A DNA stretch of 27,337 nt from an uncultured Lachnospiraceae bacterium (GCA_910588825.1 CAJURF010000047.1:1-27337); one strand, 5' to 3'; positions 8,401-16,114 are shown, counted from the stretch's first letter. Numbers and translations: made by a program. The notes: generated by a model not told the origin, from the sequence alone.

Positions 8401-9801
8401 ATCCTCCACCAGCACTGCCCCGATTTCAATAATCTGATTGGCCAGGGGGCTGAAACCCGTGGTCTCCAGGTCAAACACCACAAACCTGCCGGAGAAATCC
8501 TGCCCTTTCCCGTTTTCCACCATACCTTTTGTGTCATCCACCAGGTAGGCTTCCATGCCGTAAATCACCTTAAAGTCCGACTCTGGAGGCACGCATCCCC
8601 CCCAGGCATCAAAGCAGTGGAACGCTTCCGGAAAGGACTGTACCACCCCGTGGTCTGTAATGGCAATGGCCTTATGCCCCCACTCGTAAGCCCGTTTCAC
8701 CAGGTCTTTGGCATCGGTTACCCCGTCCATATCGCTCATCTTAGTATGACAGTGGAGCTCCACCCGCTTTTCTGGATTGGTGTCCATCCGCTTTGCCGTA
8801 AAATCAGAGATTTTCCGGATTCCCCTCACCGACCCGATGGTCAGTTCCCCGTCAAAACGGTCGATGGTGGTGACTCCTTTGATTTTCAGAAAAGCTCCTG
8901 TATGGACAGATTCTTTTATCTGGGGAACCAGCGCCCCCTCCAGAAACATTTTCACCACAATGGTGTCTGTAAAATCCGTCACTGCAAAAATCAGGATCTT
9001 CTTTTCCCCCCGGATCTCCCGCTCGTCAAAGGAAATCACTTTTCCCCGGATAATCACTTCCCCCATCTCCCCGGCAATGGTCTCCAGGGGAACCGCCTCT
9101 CCTTCAAAATCCCTGCCGTAGACCAGGCTGGGATCACTGGAGCGTCTGGCCGCCTCCTGGGCCGTTTTCCCGGCTGACACCTTCTTCTTGGGCTGCCTGG
9201 TTTCCTCCCCCACATTCTCCTTGGAAGCTCGGCGGATCACCTGCTCCACTTCCTGTTGGATTTTCTTTTCCGCATTCCTGCGGTATCTGCTCTCCTCATG
9301 GGCTGTAAATTCCAGCTCCACTTTCAAATCCATGCCACAGCGCTCGCAGAATACTTTCTCCAGGTATTCTACCAGAACTTCCCCTTTCTCCCGGGCCACC
9401 ATGGAATCCGGAATCCGAAGGCGCAGGCTGTGCTCCTGTGAAAATTCCATCTGTGACGCCTGAAACAGGTTGTGCTCCAGCTGGTTATAAGCCTTCAGCT
9501 CCAAGAGCATACTGGATTTATAAATATCCATAAAATTTTCCGGCGTATACTGACGGGACAGAAGAAAACGCTCGATGATTTTCACTTTCACATCCGTCTG
9601 TCCGAAAAACTGGCGGCGTATCTGTTCCTCCAGTTGAAAAATATACTTCTTATGAATCCACCGGTCGCTGGAGAGATAAACTCTCAGAAGGGTCCTCTCC
9701 CGGTTACAGGTCACCCGGGTGACAAAAGCCGCCTCCAGCCATTCCCGCACATTGCCATCCACTTTCAGATTGGGAAATACTTCGAAAAACTTTTTATCCA
9801 T
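5401..9801 (-). CDS. polC: DNA polymerase III PolC-type alpha subunit (replicative polymerase with proofreading)
   Basis: The protein is 1466 residues, full length for Gram-positive PolC. In order there are an N-terminal region, an OB-fold (about 245-330), a PHP domain (HCHTKMSD near 350, ITDHG near 381) and an inserted DnaQ-type 3'-5' exonuclease (about 439-605; FDLETTG with D444 and E446; HRAVDDA near 582). Next come the palm and fingers, with GSRGSVGS (902-909), a zinc motif (C930, C933, C952, C959, C962) and the catalytic aspartates in PDIDLNF (D988, D990). At the C-terminus QISLF (1456-1460) is a sliding-clamp-binding motif. The protein copies the chromosome within the replisome. The start at 9801 lies 12 bases past the ispG stop codon, so translation is probably coupled. 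No odd features were seen. Confidence 0.98.
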   Translation of the reverse strand: MDKKFFEVFPNLKVDGNVREWLEAAFVTRVTCNRERTLLRVYLSSDRWIHKKYIFQLEEQIRRQFFGQTDVKVKIIERFLLSRQYTPENFMDIYKSSMLLELKAYNQLEHNLFQASQMEFSQEHSLRLRIPDSMVAREKGEVLVEYLEKVFCERCGMDLKVELEFTAHEESRYRRNAEKKIQQEVEQVIRRASKENVGEETRQPKKKVSAGKTAQEAARRSSDPSLVYGRDFEGEAVPLETIAGEMGEVIIRGKVISFDEREIRGEKKILIFAVTDFTDTIVVKMFLEGALVPQIKESVHTGAFLKIKGVTTIDRFDGELTIGSVRGIRKISDFTAKRMDTNPEKRVELHCHTKMSDMDGVTDAKDLVKRAYEWGHKAIAITDHGVVQSFPEAFHCFDAWGGCVPPESDFKVIYGMEAYLVDDTKGMVENGKGQDFSGRFVVFDLETTGFSPLANQIIEIGAVLVEDGRITDRFSTFVNPHVPIPYRIEQLTGISDSMVMDAPDIETVLPEFLKFCQGAVLAAHNASFDVGFVERNCQRLGLPFDFTSVDTVGMARFLLPALNRFKLDTVAKALQIPLYNHHRAVDDAACTAEIFVKFVDMCREREINDLEELNRQGSVSEDQIKKLPTYHAIILATSEAGRVNLYKLVSLSHLKFYHRSPRVPKSVFLKHREGLLIGSACEAGELYQAVLNDAPDQEIARLVSFYDYLEIQPLGNNKFMIASDKTEVDSMEDLMEINRKIVKLGEQFEKPVVGTCDVHFMDPEDEVYRRIIMAGKGFTDADDQAPLYLRTTEEMLEEFRYLGDEKAEEVVITNPNKIADMCEKISPIHPDKFPPVIENSDQDLRDICLNKAHEIYGDTLPGIVEERLNKELHSIISNGYAVMYIIAQKLVWKSNEDGYLVGSRGSVGSSLAATMAGITEVNPLPPHYYCKKCHYSDFDSPEVKAFVGRVGCDMPDKVCPNCGQPLKKDGFDIPFETFLGFKGDKEPDIDLNFSGEYQASAHRYTEEIFGKGQTFKAGTIGTLAEKTAFGYVKNYFEERGMRKRNCEISRIVQGCTGIRRTTGQHPGGIIVLPLGEEIEKFTPVQHPANDVNSGIVTTHFDYHSIDGNLLKLDILGHDDPTMIRMLEDLTGTSAKDVPLDQPDVMSLFSSTEALGITPEDIGGCPLGALGIPEFGTEFVIQMLLDTKPACFSDLIRISGLSHGTNVWLGNAQVLIQEGKATISTAICTRDDIMTYLINQGVESSQAFTIMESVRKGKGLKPEWEEVMKENNVPDWYIWSCKQISYMFPKAHAAAYVMMAYRIAWYKIFHPLAYYAAFFSIRATSFSYELMCQGKDKLEYHMQSFKAKGDSLTKKEQDTVKDMRIVQEMYARGFSFVPIDIYESEAHRFAIVDGKLRPPLDCIEGLGDKAADAVVEAAREGKFLSIDDFRQRTKVSKTVIDLMEEMHLFGDIPQSNQISLFDNLLSV

Positions 9802-9813
9802 TTTTACCAGCCC

Positions 9814-10869
9814 CTATTCTTTCCAGTGCAGCAGTTCCTCTTTCAGACAGCCCAGAATTTCTGATTCCGGCACCTTTTTTATAATCTCTCCTCTGCGGAA
9901 CAAAAGGCCCACACCTTTACCCCCGGCAACGCCGATATCTGCTTCTCTGGCCTCTCCCGGGCCATTGACGGGACAGCCCATCACCGCCACCTTAATGTCC
10001 AGAGGCATGTCCTGGACCATCTGTTCCACCTGGCTGGCCAGGCCGATTAAGTCAATCTCCGTGCGGCCGCAGGTAGGACAGGAAACCACTTCCACTCCCC
10101 TCCTGCGCAGTCCCAGGGTTTTCAGAATCATTTTTGCAGACTTAATCTCCTCCACCGGAGGCCCGGTGAGAGAGACCCGGATGGTATCCCCGATTCCCTG
10201 ATAGAGAATAATCCCCAGCCCTACAGCGGACTTGATATTTCCTGAATACAGGGTTCCCGCCTCCGTGATTCCCACATGAATGGGATAACGGGTCTGCTGC
10301 GCCAGCAGCTCATGGGCTCTCACACACATGTTCACATCGGAAGATTTTATGCTGATCACCAGATTATCGTAGTCAAACGCTTCCACCATACGCACCTTGT
10401 CCAGAGCGCTCTCCACCAGCCCTTCGGCTGTGACTCCCTGGTATTTCTTCAGCAGTTCCTTTTCCAGTGAACCGCTGTTCACCCCTACCCGGATGGGAAC
10501 CTGGCGCTTCCTGGCCGCCTCCACCACAGCGCATATCCGCTCCCGGCCGCCGATATTTCCCGGATTAATCCGTATCTTATCTGCCCCGTTTTCCATAGCA
10601 GCAATAGCCATGCGGTAGTCAAAGTGGATATCTGCCACAAGAGGGATATGAATCTGCTGTTTGATTTTTGCCAGAGCCTGGGCCGCTTCCTGGGTGGGCA
10701 CGGTACAGCGGACGATCTCACAGCCTGCCTCCTCCAGCTCCAGAATCTGTTTTACTGTAGCCTCCACGTCCTCAGTCTTGGTATTGGTCATAGACTGAAT
10801 CCGGACAGGGCTGCCTCCCCCGATTTGACAGCCTCCGATGGTTACCACTTTTGTATGCTCTCTGTGCAT
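9814..10869 (-). CDS. ispG: 4-hydroxy-3-methylbut-2-en-1-yl diphosphate synthase (flavodoxin/ferredoxin)
   Basis: The protein is 351 residues, the standard length for the two-domain bacterial enzyme. IspG (GcpE) reduces methylerythritol cyclodiphosphate to HMBPP in the MEP isoprenoid pathway, using a [4Fe-4S] cluster. Visible are the N-terminal PVRIQSMTNT strand of the TIM barrel, DIHFDYRMA, and the cluster ligands in CPTCGR (C264, C267) and GCPVNGPGE (C299 with E306). The start is ATG at 10869 after a clear GGAGG. It sits 36 bases after the telA-like gene and 12 bases before polC. An ispG-polC neighbourhood is common in Clostridia, usually preceded by dxr and rseP; here the upstream genes are telA/xpaC-like instead. 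Confidence 0.97.
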   Translation of the reverse strand: MHREHTKVVTIGGCQIGGGSPVRIQSMTNTKTEDVEATVKQILELEEAGCEIVRCTVPTQEAAQALAKIKQQIHIPLVADIHFDYRMAIAAMENGADKIRINPGNIGGRERICAVVEAARKRQVPIRVGVNSGSLEKELLKKYQGVTAEGLVESALDKVRMVEAFDYDNLVISIKSSDVNMCVRAHELLAQQTRYPIHVGITEAGTLYSGNIKSAVGLGIILYQGIGDTIRVSLTGPPVEEIKSAKMILKTLGLRRRGVEVVSCPTCGRTEIDLIGLASQVEQMVQDMPLDIKVAVMGCPVNGPGEAREADIGVAGGKGVGLLFRRGEIIKKVPESEILGCLKEELLHWKE

Positions 10870-10905
10870 GATTTCCTCCAGTCCCCGGACACACTCCAGA
10901 ATATG

Positions 10906-12063
10906 CTATTTCTGGATTTCCAGCAGTTTATGTTTCAATTCGTTCTCCATCTTCTGTAACTGAACTTCCGCCTCTGCCCTCTTTTGATGGCCTTCTTTTT
11001 GAATTTTCAGCACCTCGTCCAGAGTCTGAATCAGGGACTCGTTGGTGTGTTTTAAAGTCTCCATGTCCACGATTCCCCGCTCAGACTCTTTCGCAGTCTC
11101 GATAGTGGCCATTTTCAGCGTATCCGCATTTTTCTTCAGCAGTTCATTGGTCATATCAGTCACCGCCCGCTGTGCCCTGGCAGCATCGTGGGAATGGGCA
11201 ATTCCCAGCGCCAGCACCATCTGGCTTTTCCACAGGGGAATGGTGTTTACCAGAGTGGTCTGAATCTTCTCCACCATCATGGTATCGTTATTTTGAACCA
11301 GCCTAATCTGGGGCGCTGTCTGAATGGAAATCATCCGGGTCAGATCCAGATCATGAATCTTCTTCTCAAACCGATTACACATACTGTCCAGATCCTTCGC
11401 CGCCTGGGCGTCTTCCGGCAGGCCGCTGGCCTGGGCTTTGTCCATCAGCTCTTTTAACTGGGTACTGCGGACTTCATTTAGCTTTTTCTTCCCCGCCAGT
11501 ATATACATGGATAATTCTTTGTAGTAATTCAAATTCAGGGCGTACATTTTGTCCAGTGTGGCAGTGTCTTTCATCAGACGCACCTGATGTTTCTCCAGGG
11601 ATTCCACAATCCGGTTCACATTTACCTCTGCCTTGGCATACTTGGCTTTCATGGCGCTGATTTTATTGGCGTTCTTTTTGAAAAAGCCAAGAAATCCCTT
11701 TTCCTCTTCCTGATCGTCAAATCCTTTCAGCTCCTGAACCAGATTCAGAATCAAATCCCCGGCTTCCCCCAGCTCCTGGGTCTCCACATTGGACAGTGCC
11801 GCCTCTGAAAAATCTGCCATTTTCTTCTGGGTGCTCGCTCCATACTGAAGAATCAGATTGCTGTTGGTCAGGTCAATCTGTTTTGCAAAATCATCCACCA
11901 TTTTCTGTTCCTGGGGAGTCAGCTTGGGCTCCTCCACTTTCACCTCCGGCTCCTTCACTGGTTCCTCCACAGGAAGGGACGGCTCTATCTCCGGTTCCAG
12001 TGTCAGTGTGGGAACCGGCATCTCATCTGCAAAAGCATCAAAACTTTTCATTTCCTCGCTCAT
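10906..12063 (-). CDS. TelA/KlaA-family protein (toxic anion resistance family)
   Basis: The protein is 385 residues with no membrane segment. A Pro/Glu-rich N-terminus (about 15-50, with repeated PxxEEP) precedes a long helical, coiled-coil-prone body typical of TelA/KlaA (PF05816). Its signature parts are SNSNLILQYG-like NLILQYGAS, LGIAHSHDAARAQRAVTDMTNELL-type sequence and NADTLKMATIETAKESERG. Family members were named for tellurite resistance in plasmids and phage, but chromosomal copies (B. subtilis YaaN) act with XpaC in envelope stress or unknown roles. It starts 26 bases after the xpaC-like gene behind AAAGGAG, so the two form the classic pair. Tellurite resistance should not be assumed. 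Confidence 0.92.
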   Translation of the reverse strand: MSEEMKSFDAFADEMPVPTLTLEPEIEPSLPVEEPVKEPEVKVEEPKLTPQEQKMVDDFAKQIDLTNSNLILQYGASTQKKMADFSEAALSNVETQELGEAGDLILNLVQELKGFDDQEEEKGFLGFFKKNANKISAMKAKYAKAEVNVNRIVESLEKHQVRLMKDTATLDKMYALNLNYYKELSMYILAGKKKLNEVRSTQLKELMDKAQASGLPEDAQAAKDLDSMCNRFEKKIHDLDLTRMISIQTAPQIRLVQNNDTMMVEKIQTTLVNTIPLWKSQMVLALGIAHSHDAARAQRAVTDMTNELLKKNADTLKMATIETAKESERGIVDMETLKHTNESLIQTLDEVLKIQKEGHQKRAEAEVQLQKMENELKHKLLEIQK

Positions 12064-12089
12064 ATCAATTTCTCCTTTGTCTTGGATTG

Positions 12090-13460
12090 TTATTTCATTT
12101 TAAAGTCATCGCCTGTGAGACCCTCCTGGGCCAGCAGTGTCTGAAGAACGGAAATATCCGTGGATACGTCCCATGCCGTATCTTTAAAGATGGAATCCAG
12201 CAGCTTTTCAAACGCCTGGTTGAGGGTATCCAGGGTCTGCTCAATTTCCCGTTTGGAATTGGTGATATTCTCCCCCTGTACCGGCTGGGCGTCCAGTTCC
12301 GCATAGGCGTCCAGCAGTTTCACCGTTGTGGGCAGATAATACTCCATCATCCGTTTCAGGTCCGGAACCACCTCCGGGTGATTCTTCACCCGTTTAAAAA
12401 TATTCTGCACAATCAGTTCCATCCGGGATATTTTATCTGAGATCTCCTTTCCCGGAATCAGGTCATTGCACTTTCGGATATGAACCAGAAAGGTGTTCCC
12501 CTCGTCCAGAACTTCCTGCACTTCTTCGGGAACCCCGCTTTCCTTTTGTTCCTGATGAATTTCCTCCTTGGGCGGCGCTGTCTGCTGGCGCTGGCGTTCC
12601 TCCAGCTGGTGCTGGGCAGTTTTGTACTGGTCGTACGCCTGGTTGGTGGTGATGAGACAGGTCTCCTGGCTGTCCAGATGTCCTTCCAGAAAAAGCCCTT
12701 TATTCAGCATCTTTTTCACGTCTTTTCTGATAAAAGATACCGTTCTTCCTACACTTCTCGCCAGCTCCTCCAGCTGACAGTAGCCTCTGCCCCGGATGCA
12801 TTTCACATACTGGCGGAACCTTTTCGCCAGGCCGATCTTTTTGGAGCCTCCCCAGCAGATTCCCCCGAACAAAATGGTCAGGAAAAATAAAATACTGTTA
12901 GCAAGATTCAGCCCCATGGCCGCATCGGCATTCAGCGAGGGACTCATCAGCGCCACCAGCAGACAGATGATCAGTGCCACACCGGTGCCTGCCGCTGTAA
13001 CCCCTCCCACAATGGCCATGACATATCCGGCCGCTGACATGCCGGAAGGATTCTTATAAGGCCCCGGCGGAAGAACCTCTCGTCTGACAGCAGCCTGTCT
13101 GGTCTTCTGCACATAAGACCGCTGGGCAGGCCGCATCCGGTTCATCTGATTCCTCCGGGAAGCGCCTTTGGTCTGCCACCCGTACTGATAGGGTTCCTGA
13201 TGCCCAGATGCCTGCCGGGCCTGTCCATCGTCCCGGATTTCCCAGTAATTGCCATTTTGCCCACCGGCTTTCTCCCCGTCATGGATTTCCCAGTGTCCCC
13301 TTTGGGAGCCGCCTCCCAGCATATTTCCCAGATTATCCACTGCGCCGTTAATGGCCTGGTTGATACCCTGGTTTAATTTGCTGAAATCTCTGGAATTGAT
13401 GGCGTCCTGTACCATATCCTTTATGTCATTTCCCAATTGATTCCAATCCTGATTCCCCAT
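12090..13460 (-). CDS. XpaC-like membrane protein with winged-helix-like segment
   Basis: The protein is 456 residues. The N-terminal 140 residues are hydrophilic and low complexity, with two related WEIHDG/WEIRDDG motifs. Two membrane segments follow (about 143-173 and 183-205). Next is a winged-helix-like stretch (about 213-272: YCQLEELARSVGRTVSFIRK), then a Gln-rich linker and a helical C-terminal region matching the XpaC (5-bromo-4-chloroindolyl phosphate hydrolysis) family, PF10112. XpaC proteins are almost always next to TelA/YaaN proteins, as here; the biochemical role is not established. The start is ATG at 13460 with AGGAGG upstream and a good promoter at 13515-13543. It is the likely head of the operon through telA, ispG and polC. 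Confidence 0.85.
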   Translation of the reverse strand: MGNQDWNQLGNDIKDMVQDAINSRDFSKLNQGINQAINGAVDNLGNMLGGGSQRGHWEIHDGEKAGGQNGNYWEIRDDGQARQASGHQEPYQYGWQTKGASRRNQMNRMRPAQRSYVQKTRQAAVRREVLPPGPYKNPSGMSAAGYVMAIVGGVTAAGTGVALIICLLVALMSPSLNADAAMGLNLANSILFFLTILFGGICWGGSKKIGLAKRFRQYVKCIRGRGYCQLEELARSVGRTVSFIRKDVKKMLNKGLFLEGHLDSQETCLITTNQAYDQYKTAQHQLEERQRQQTAPPKEEIHQEQKESGVPEEVQEVLDEGNTFLVHIRKCNDLIPGKEISDKISRMELIVQNIFKRVKNHPEVVPDLKRMMEYYLPTTVKLLDAYAELDAQPVQGENITNSKREIEQTLDTLNQAFEKLLDSIFKDTAWDVSTDISVLQTLLAQEGLTGDDFKMK

Positions 13461-13514
13461 GCTATCCTCCTAAAGTCCAAAGTTGAGAACAAATGAATTC
13501 TTATTTCCATACAT

Positions 13515-13543
13515 ATTATAATGGAAAGGCGGGCAAAAAGCAA
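13515..13543 (-). promoter_or_regulatory. Sigma-A promoter of the xpaC-telA-ispG-polC operon
   Basis: On the minus strand TTGCTT (13543-13538) and TATAAT (13520-13515) have a 17-base spacer, about 55 bases before the xpaC-like start codon. It is the only strong minus-strand promoter seen upstream of ispG and polC, so it may drive the essential genes as well. The upstream terminator at 13558-13583 isolates it from the phage remnant. Confidence 0.7.
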
Positions 13544-13549
13544 TGATAA

Positions 13550-13583
13550 GCAAAAACGCCACCAGCCCTTTGTGGCTGGTGGC
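13550..13583 (-). terminator. Terminator after the phage-type pseudogene
   Basis: Perfect ten-base arms GCCACCAGCC (13558-13567) and GGCTGGTGGC (13574-13583) enclose a six-base loop. On the minus strand the hairpin is followed by GTTTTTGC. It lies immediately past the end of the degenerate gene at 13589-13830. Confidence 0.8.
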
Positions 13584-13588
13584 AGCAA

Positions 13589-13830
13589 TTATGCTATTTG
13601 GTTCTCCAGATTAATATCAAGCCCAAATTCTTTCAGGTCCTGACCTCTTACGTCTAGTTCTGTTCTCAAAATATCCAACATTTCATAGTATGCCAGGCGT
13701 CTGCCTGCTGCAAGCATATCGCTTTTATCTGCTCTGCCTCCGGCTTCTCATACTTTCTAATTGCGCGTTTCAAAGATGCTGACTCCTGTCTGCGTACATC
13801 GCTTTCAGCAAAAAACTGCAAATTCATCAT
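13589..13830 (-). pseudogene. Degenerate phage-type gene (frameshifted or fused)
   Basis: The reading frame from ATG 13830 or 13827 begins MMNLQFFAESDVRRQES. The MNLQFFAE opening is often seen at the start of phage structural and accessory proteins. After about 40 codons this frame runs into a short, unconvincing tail (ending KCWIF). The overlapping frame carries a better-looking sequence (MLAAGRRLAYYEMLDILR ... DLKEFGLDINLE) to a stop at 13589-13591. This fits either a frameshift or a deletion that joined the start of one phage gene to the end of another. The 42-codon second ORF has its own ATG at 13717 and could be independent. A GGAG lies upstream of 13830 and a terminator follows. No function can be given. 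Confidence 0.55.
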
Positions 13831-13908
13831 CCGCACAACTCCATTTTTTTCTATTATAATCAGAAATCTCTGCATTTGCAATGCCTTTTCATTTTGTTTT
13901 ACAGTATC

Positions 13909-13940
13909 TTTACTTTTCTAAAAAATCCATGTATCATGGA
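13909..13940 (+). promoter_or_regulatory. Putative promoter of the response regulator with dyad over the -10
   Basis: TTTACT (13909-13914) and TATCAT (13932-13937) are 17 bases apart. A perfect dyad TCCATG-TAT-CATGGA (13926-13940) covers the -10 element, so a dimeric protein bound there would interfere with initiation. The start codon is about 40 bases downstream of the -10. The match to consensus is moderate. Confidence 0.5.
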
Positions 13941-13976
13941 CAAAAGAACACACCTGAAACATAAAAGGAGACAGCT

Positions 13977-14684
13977 GTGAAAAACACATCATTTGAAAAA
14001 CCTTATCAAATACTAATCGTAGAGGACGACCAGGGGCTGAACCAGGGGATTGCACTGGCTCTGCAGGAAGAGGGCACCATTTTCCACACCGCCTTCTCTC
14101 TGGCGCAGGCAAGGGAAATCTGGCAGAAAGGAGACATTGACCTGATTCTGCTGGATATCAATCTGCCGGACGGAAGCGGGTATGACCTGCTGCGGGAGAT
14201 ACGGCAAAGCTCGGAAACACCTGTGCTTATGCTCACTGCCAACGACCTGGAGGTGGATCAGGTGACCGGATTTTCTCTGGGAGCGGATGATTATATCACA
14301 AAACCTTTCAGCCTGATTGTCCTCCGGGCAAGAGTGGACCGGTTCAAAAAGCGTGCCCGGGGTCGGATTGCCCCTGATGATTATCAGAATGCCCGGTATC
14401 ATTTCCGTTTCCGGGAGATGATTTTTTTCGCAGACGGCAAGGAAGTGGTCTTGAGCAAAACAGACCAGAAACTGCTCCGGATGTTCACCCTGCACCCGGG
14501 ACAGATTCTGTCTCGGGAACGGCTGATAGACGCAGTATGGCCTGACAGCGCCGGGTATGTGGACGAAAATGCCCTGTCCGTGGCTGTCAACCGCCTGCGC
14601 CATAAGCTGGAGGGAAAGGAAAAGAAATGTCCCATTCAGACCGTCTATGGCCTGGGATATGTATGGGGTAAGAAACATGTTTGA
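13977..14684 (+). CDS. OmpR/PhoB-family response regulator
   Basis: The protein is 235 residues. The receiver domain (about 10-122) has the acidic pair D17/D18, phospho-acceptor D60 (LLDINLPDGSG), T87 and K109 (ITKPF). The C-terminal winged-helix domain (about 135-232) has LSKTDQKLLRMF, the recognition region DENALSVAVNRLRHKLE and the terminal hairpin VYGLGYVW. The start is GTG at 13977, eight bases after AAAGGAG. The stop overlaps the kinase start by eight bases. By homology with RR-HK-ABC modules of Firmicutes, a likely target is the ABC transporter promoter at 21605-21644, which has an 11-bp-phased direct repeat. Other control is possible from the dyad at 13926-13940. Confidence 0.95.
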   Translation: MKNTSFEKPYQILIVEDDQGLNQGIALALQEEGTIFHTAFSLAQAREIWQKGDIDLILLDINLPDGSGYDLLREIRQSSETPVLMLTANDLEVDQVTGFSLGADDYITKPFSLIVLRARVDRFKKRARGRIAPDDYQNARYHFRFREMIFFADGKEVVLSKTDQKLLRMFTLHPGQILSRERLIDAVWPDSAGYVDENALSVAVNRLRHKLEGKEKKCPIQTVYGLGYVWGKKHV

Positions 14685-15540
14685 ATTTGGTACAGGAAAA
14701 ACCATGAAACGGTTAAATCAGATGCTGGACGATGCCATAAACGGAACTTTTCAGGAATCTGCTTTCAACGAGACAGAACTCTCCCGCCTGGAATCCCGCT
14801 GGAAACAATATCTGTCCCTCTCAGGAAAATCCGTGGCCCAGGCAGAAAAAGAGCGGGAAAATCTGAAAAAACTGGTGTCCGACATTTCCCACCAGACCAG
14901 AACTCCTTTAAGCAGCATTCTCCTGTATGCGGAACTGATGGAAGACGCGGCAGAAACCGAAAGCACAAAAGAACTGGCCCGCCAGATTCTCTCCCAGACA
15001 AAGAAGCTGGAGTTTCTCATACAAGCCCTGGTGAAAATGTCCCGCCTGGAAACAGATATCCTAAAGGTAGTCCCCAGGCAGCAGCCTGTCCGCCTGCTGG
15101 TGGAACAGACCATAGAAACAATCATTCCCAAAGCCGAGGCAAAACACATACAGATTGTCTGCGCCCAGCTTTCGGACACAGAAGCCGTATACGATTTAAA
15201 ATGGACTGCCGAGGCATTGGCAAACATTTTGGACAATGCCATAAAATACTCCCCTGTCAGCAGCACCGTTCTCGTAGAAATGAAAAAATTCCAGCTCTAC
15301 ACCTGCATTTCTGTGAAAGACCAGGGTATGGGCATACGGGAATCTGAAAAAGCACAGATATTCGGAAGGTTTTACCGCAGTATGGATGTCCAGCAGGAAG
15401 ACGGCATCGGCATTGGTCTGTACCTTGCCAGAGAAATTCTCCAGAGAGAAAACGGATATATCAAAGTCCACTCCCGCAAAGGAGAGGGAACCTGCTTCAG
15501 CCTGTATCTTCCCGCCGGTGCAGATAAGTCTATTTTATAA
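14677..15540 (+). CDS. Sensor histidine kinase lacking membrane segments
   Basis: The protein is 287 residues from the ATG at 14677, which overlaps the regulator stop codon (ATGTTTGA); ATG 14704 is an alternative. It has the phospho-acceptor H72 in DISHQTRTPLSS, N-box N187 (NILDNAIKYSP), the G1 box DQGMGI (about 215-220), an F-box-like FGRFYRS, and the G2 box GIGIGLYL (about 243-250). No transmembrane helix or extracellular loop is present. The sensor part is only a 60-residue helical N-terminus, so the signal must come from inside the cell or from a partner protein. Kinases of this soluble kind are often found beside FtsX-type ABC transporters in gut Clostridia. The 3' end overlaps the convergent flavin-reductase gene by 11 bases. 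Confidence 0.94.
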   Translation: MFEFGTGKTMKRLNQMLDDAINGTFQESAFNETELSRLESRWKQYLSLSGKSVAQAEKERENLKKLVSDISHQTRTPLSSILLYAELMEDAAETESTKELARQILSQTKKLEFLIQALVKMSRLETDILKVVPRQQPVRLLVEQTIETIIPKAEAKHIQIVCAQLSDTEAVYDLKWTAEALANILDNAIKYSPVSSTVLVEMKKFQLYTCISVKDQGMGIRESEKAQIFGRFYRSMDVQQEDGIGIGLYLAREILQRENGYIKVHSRKGEGTCFSLYLPAGADKSIL

Positions 15541-16063
15541 TATATGCCTCCACAATCTGTCCGATATACATGGTATGGGAATCTCGGTTTGCCATGGGAT
15601 TGGTTCCGTCCACATCCTGTGGATACATAGAGGCCCGGATGTCCTTTGGCAATGCGGATAACTCCTGTCTCTGTGCATACAATATTTTACATTCCAGTGT
15701 AAGGGGATATTCCCGCACGCCAGGAGTGTGAAGCGCTTCCGGTTCTTCCAGCGTCATCCCCGTCTCCTTCACTTTATCCACATTGCGGCCGGACTGGGAC
15801 CCGCACACTTTGGCAATCTTCGGCACCGGCTTATCCAGCGGAATGCTCACAGTGAACTCCCCTGTCCTGTCAAGCTGCGACTTGGTATAACGGTTTTCCC
15901 GTACATACACCACAAACGTGGGAACCCCCCACGTGGTGCCCAGATTCCCCCATCCAATCACCATAGAATTAAATTTCTCCCCTTGGGTATTCAAAAGAAT
16001 CCCCTTGGGGAGCGCCTTTGTGATGGTCTGTGCGTAATCCGCAATCTCAATCTTTTCTTTCAT
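15530..16063 (-). CDS. Flavin reductase-like (FMN-binding split-barrel) protein
   Basis: The protein is 177 residues from the ATG at 16063, which has AGGAGG nine bases upstream; the ATG at 16069 is too close to the site. The sequence fits the flavin-reductase-like split-barrel family (PF01613): VIGWGNLGTTWGVPTFVVYVREN in the strand and loop that hold FMN, then ENRYTKSQLDRTGEFTVSIP and CGSQSGRNVDK. Members bind FMN and reduce flavins or other small substrates with NAD(P)H; the true substrate here is unknown. It is monocistronic or read from the repeat region upstream. The stop overlaps the kinase stop on the other strand by 11 bases, so no terminator separates the convergent genes. Confidence 0.88.
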   Translation of the reverse strand: MKEKIEIADYAQTITKALPKGILLNTQGEKFNSMVIGWGNLGTTWGVPTFVVYVRENRYTKSQLDRTGEFTVSIPLDKPVPKIAKVCGSQSGRNVDKVKETGMTLEEPEALHTPGVREYPLTLECKILYAQRQELSALPKDIRASMYPQDVDGTNPMANRDSHTMYIGQIVEAYIIK

Positions 16064-16114
16064 TGTCATATACCTCCTTATATTCAAATGATTTTCACGC
16101 AATTGCAAAACTGA

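Noticed and set aside
8359..9177. 272-codon open frame on the plus strand opposite polC
   Set aside because: It overlaps the PolC PHP and exonuclease region, whose motifs are intact. Its protein is low in family-like features.
10906..12063. A tellurite-resistance determinant
   Set aside because: The family name comes from plasmid TelA/KlaA. Chromosomal homologues paired with XpaC have no demonstrated tellurite role, and no other ter genes are nearby.
11796..12440. 214-codon plus-strand frame spanning the telA/xpaC junction
   Set aside because: It runs across two real genes on the other strand, with no start signal and no domain.
14013..14705. 230-codon minus-strand frame opposite the response regulator
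   Set aside because: The regulator has every receiver and winged-helix residue, so the antisense frame is a shadow.
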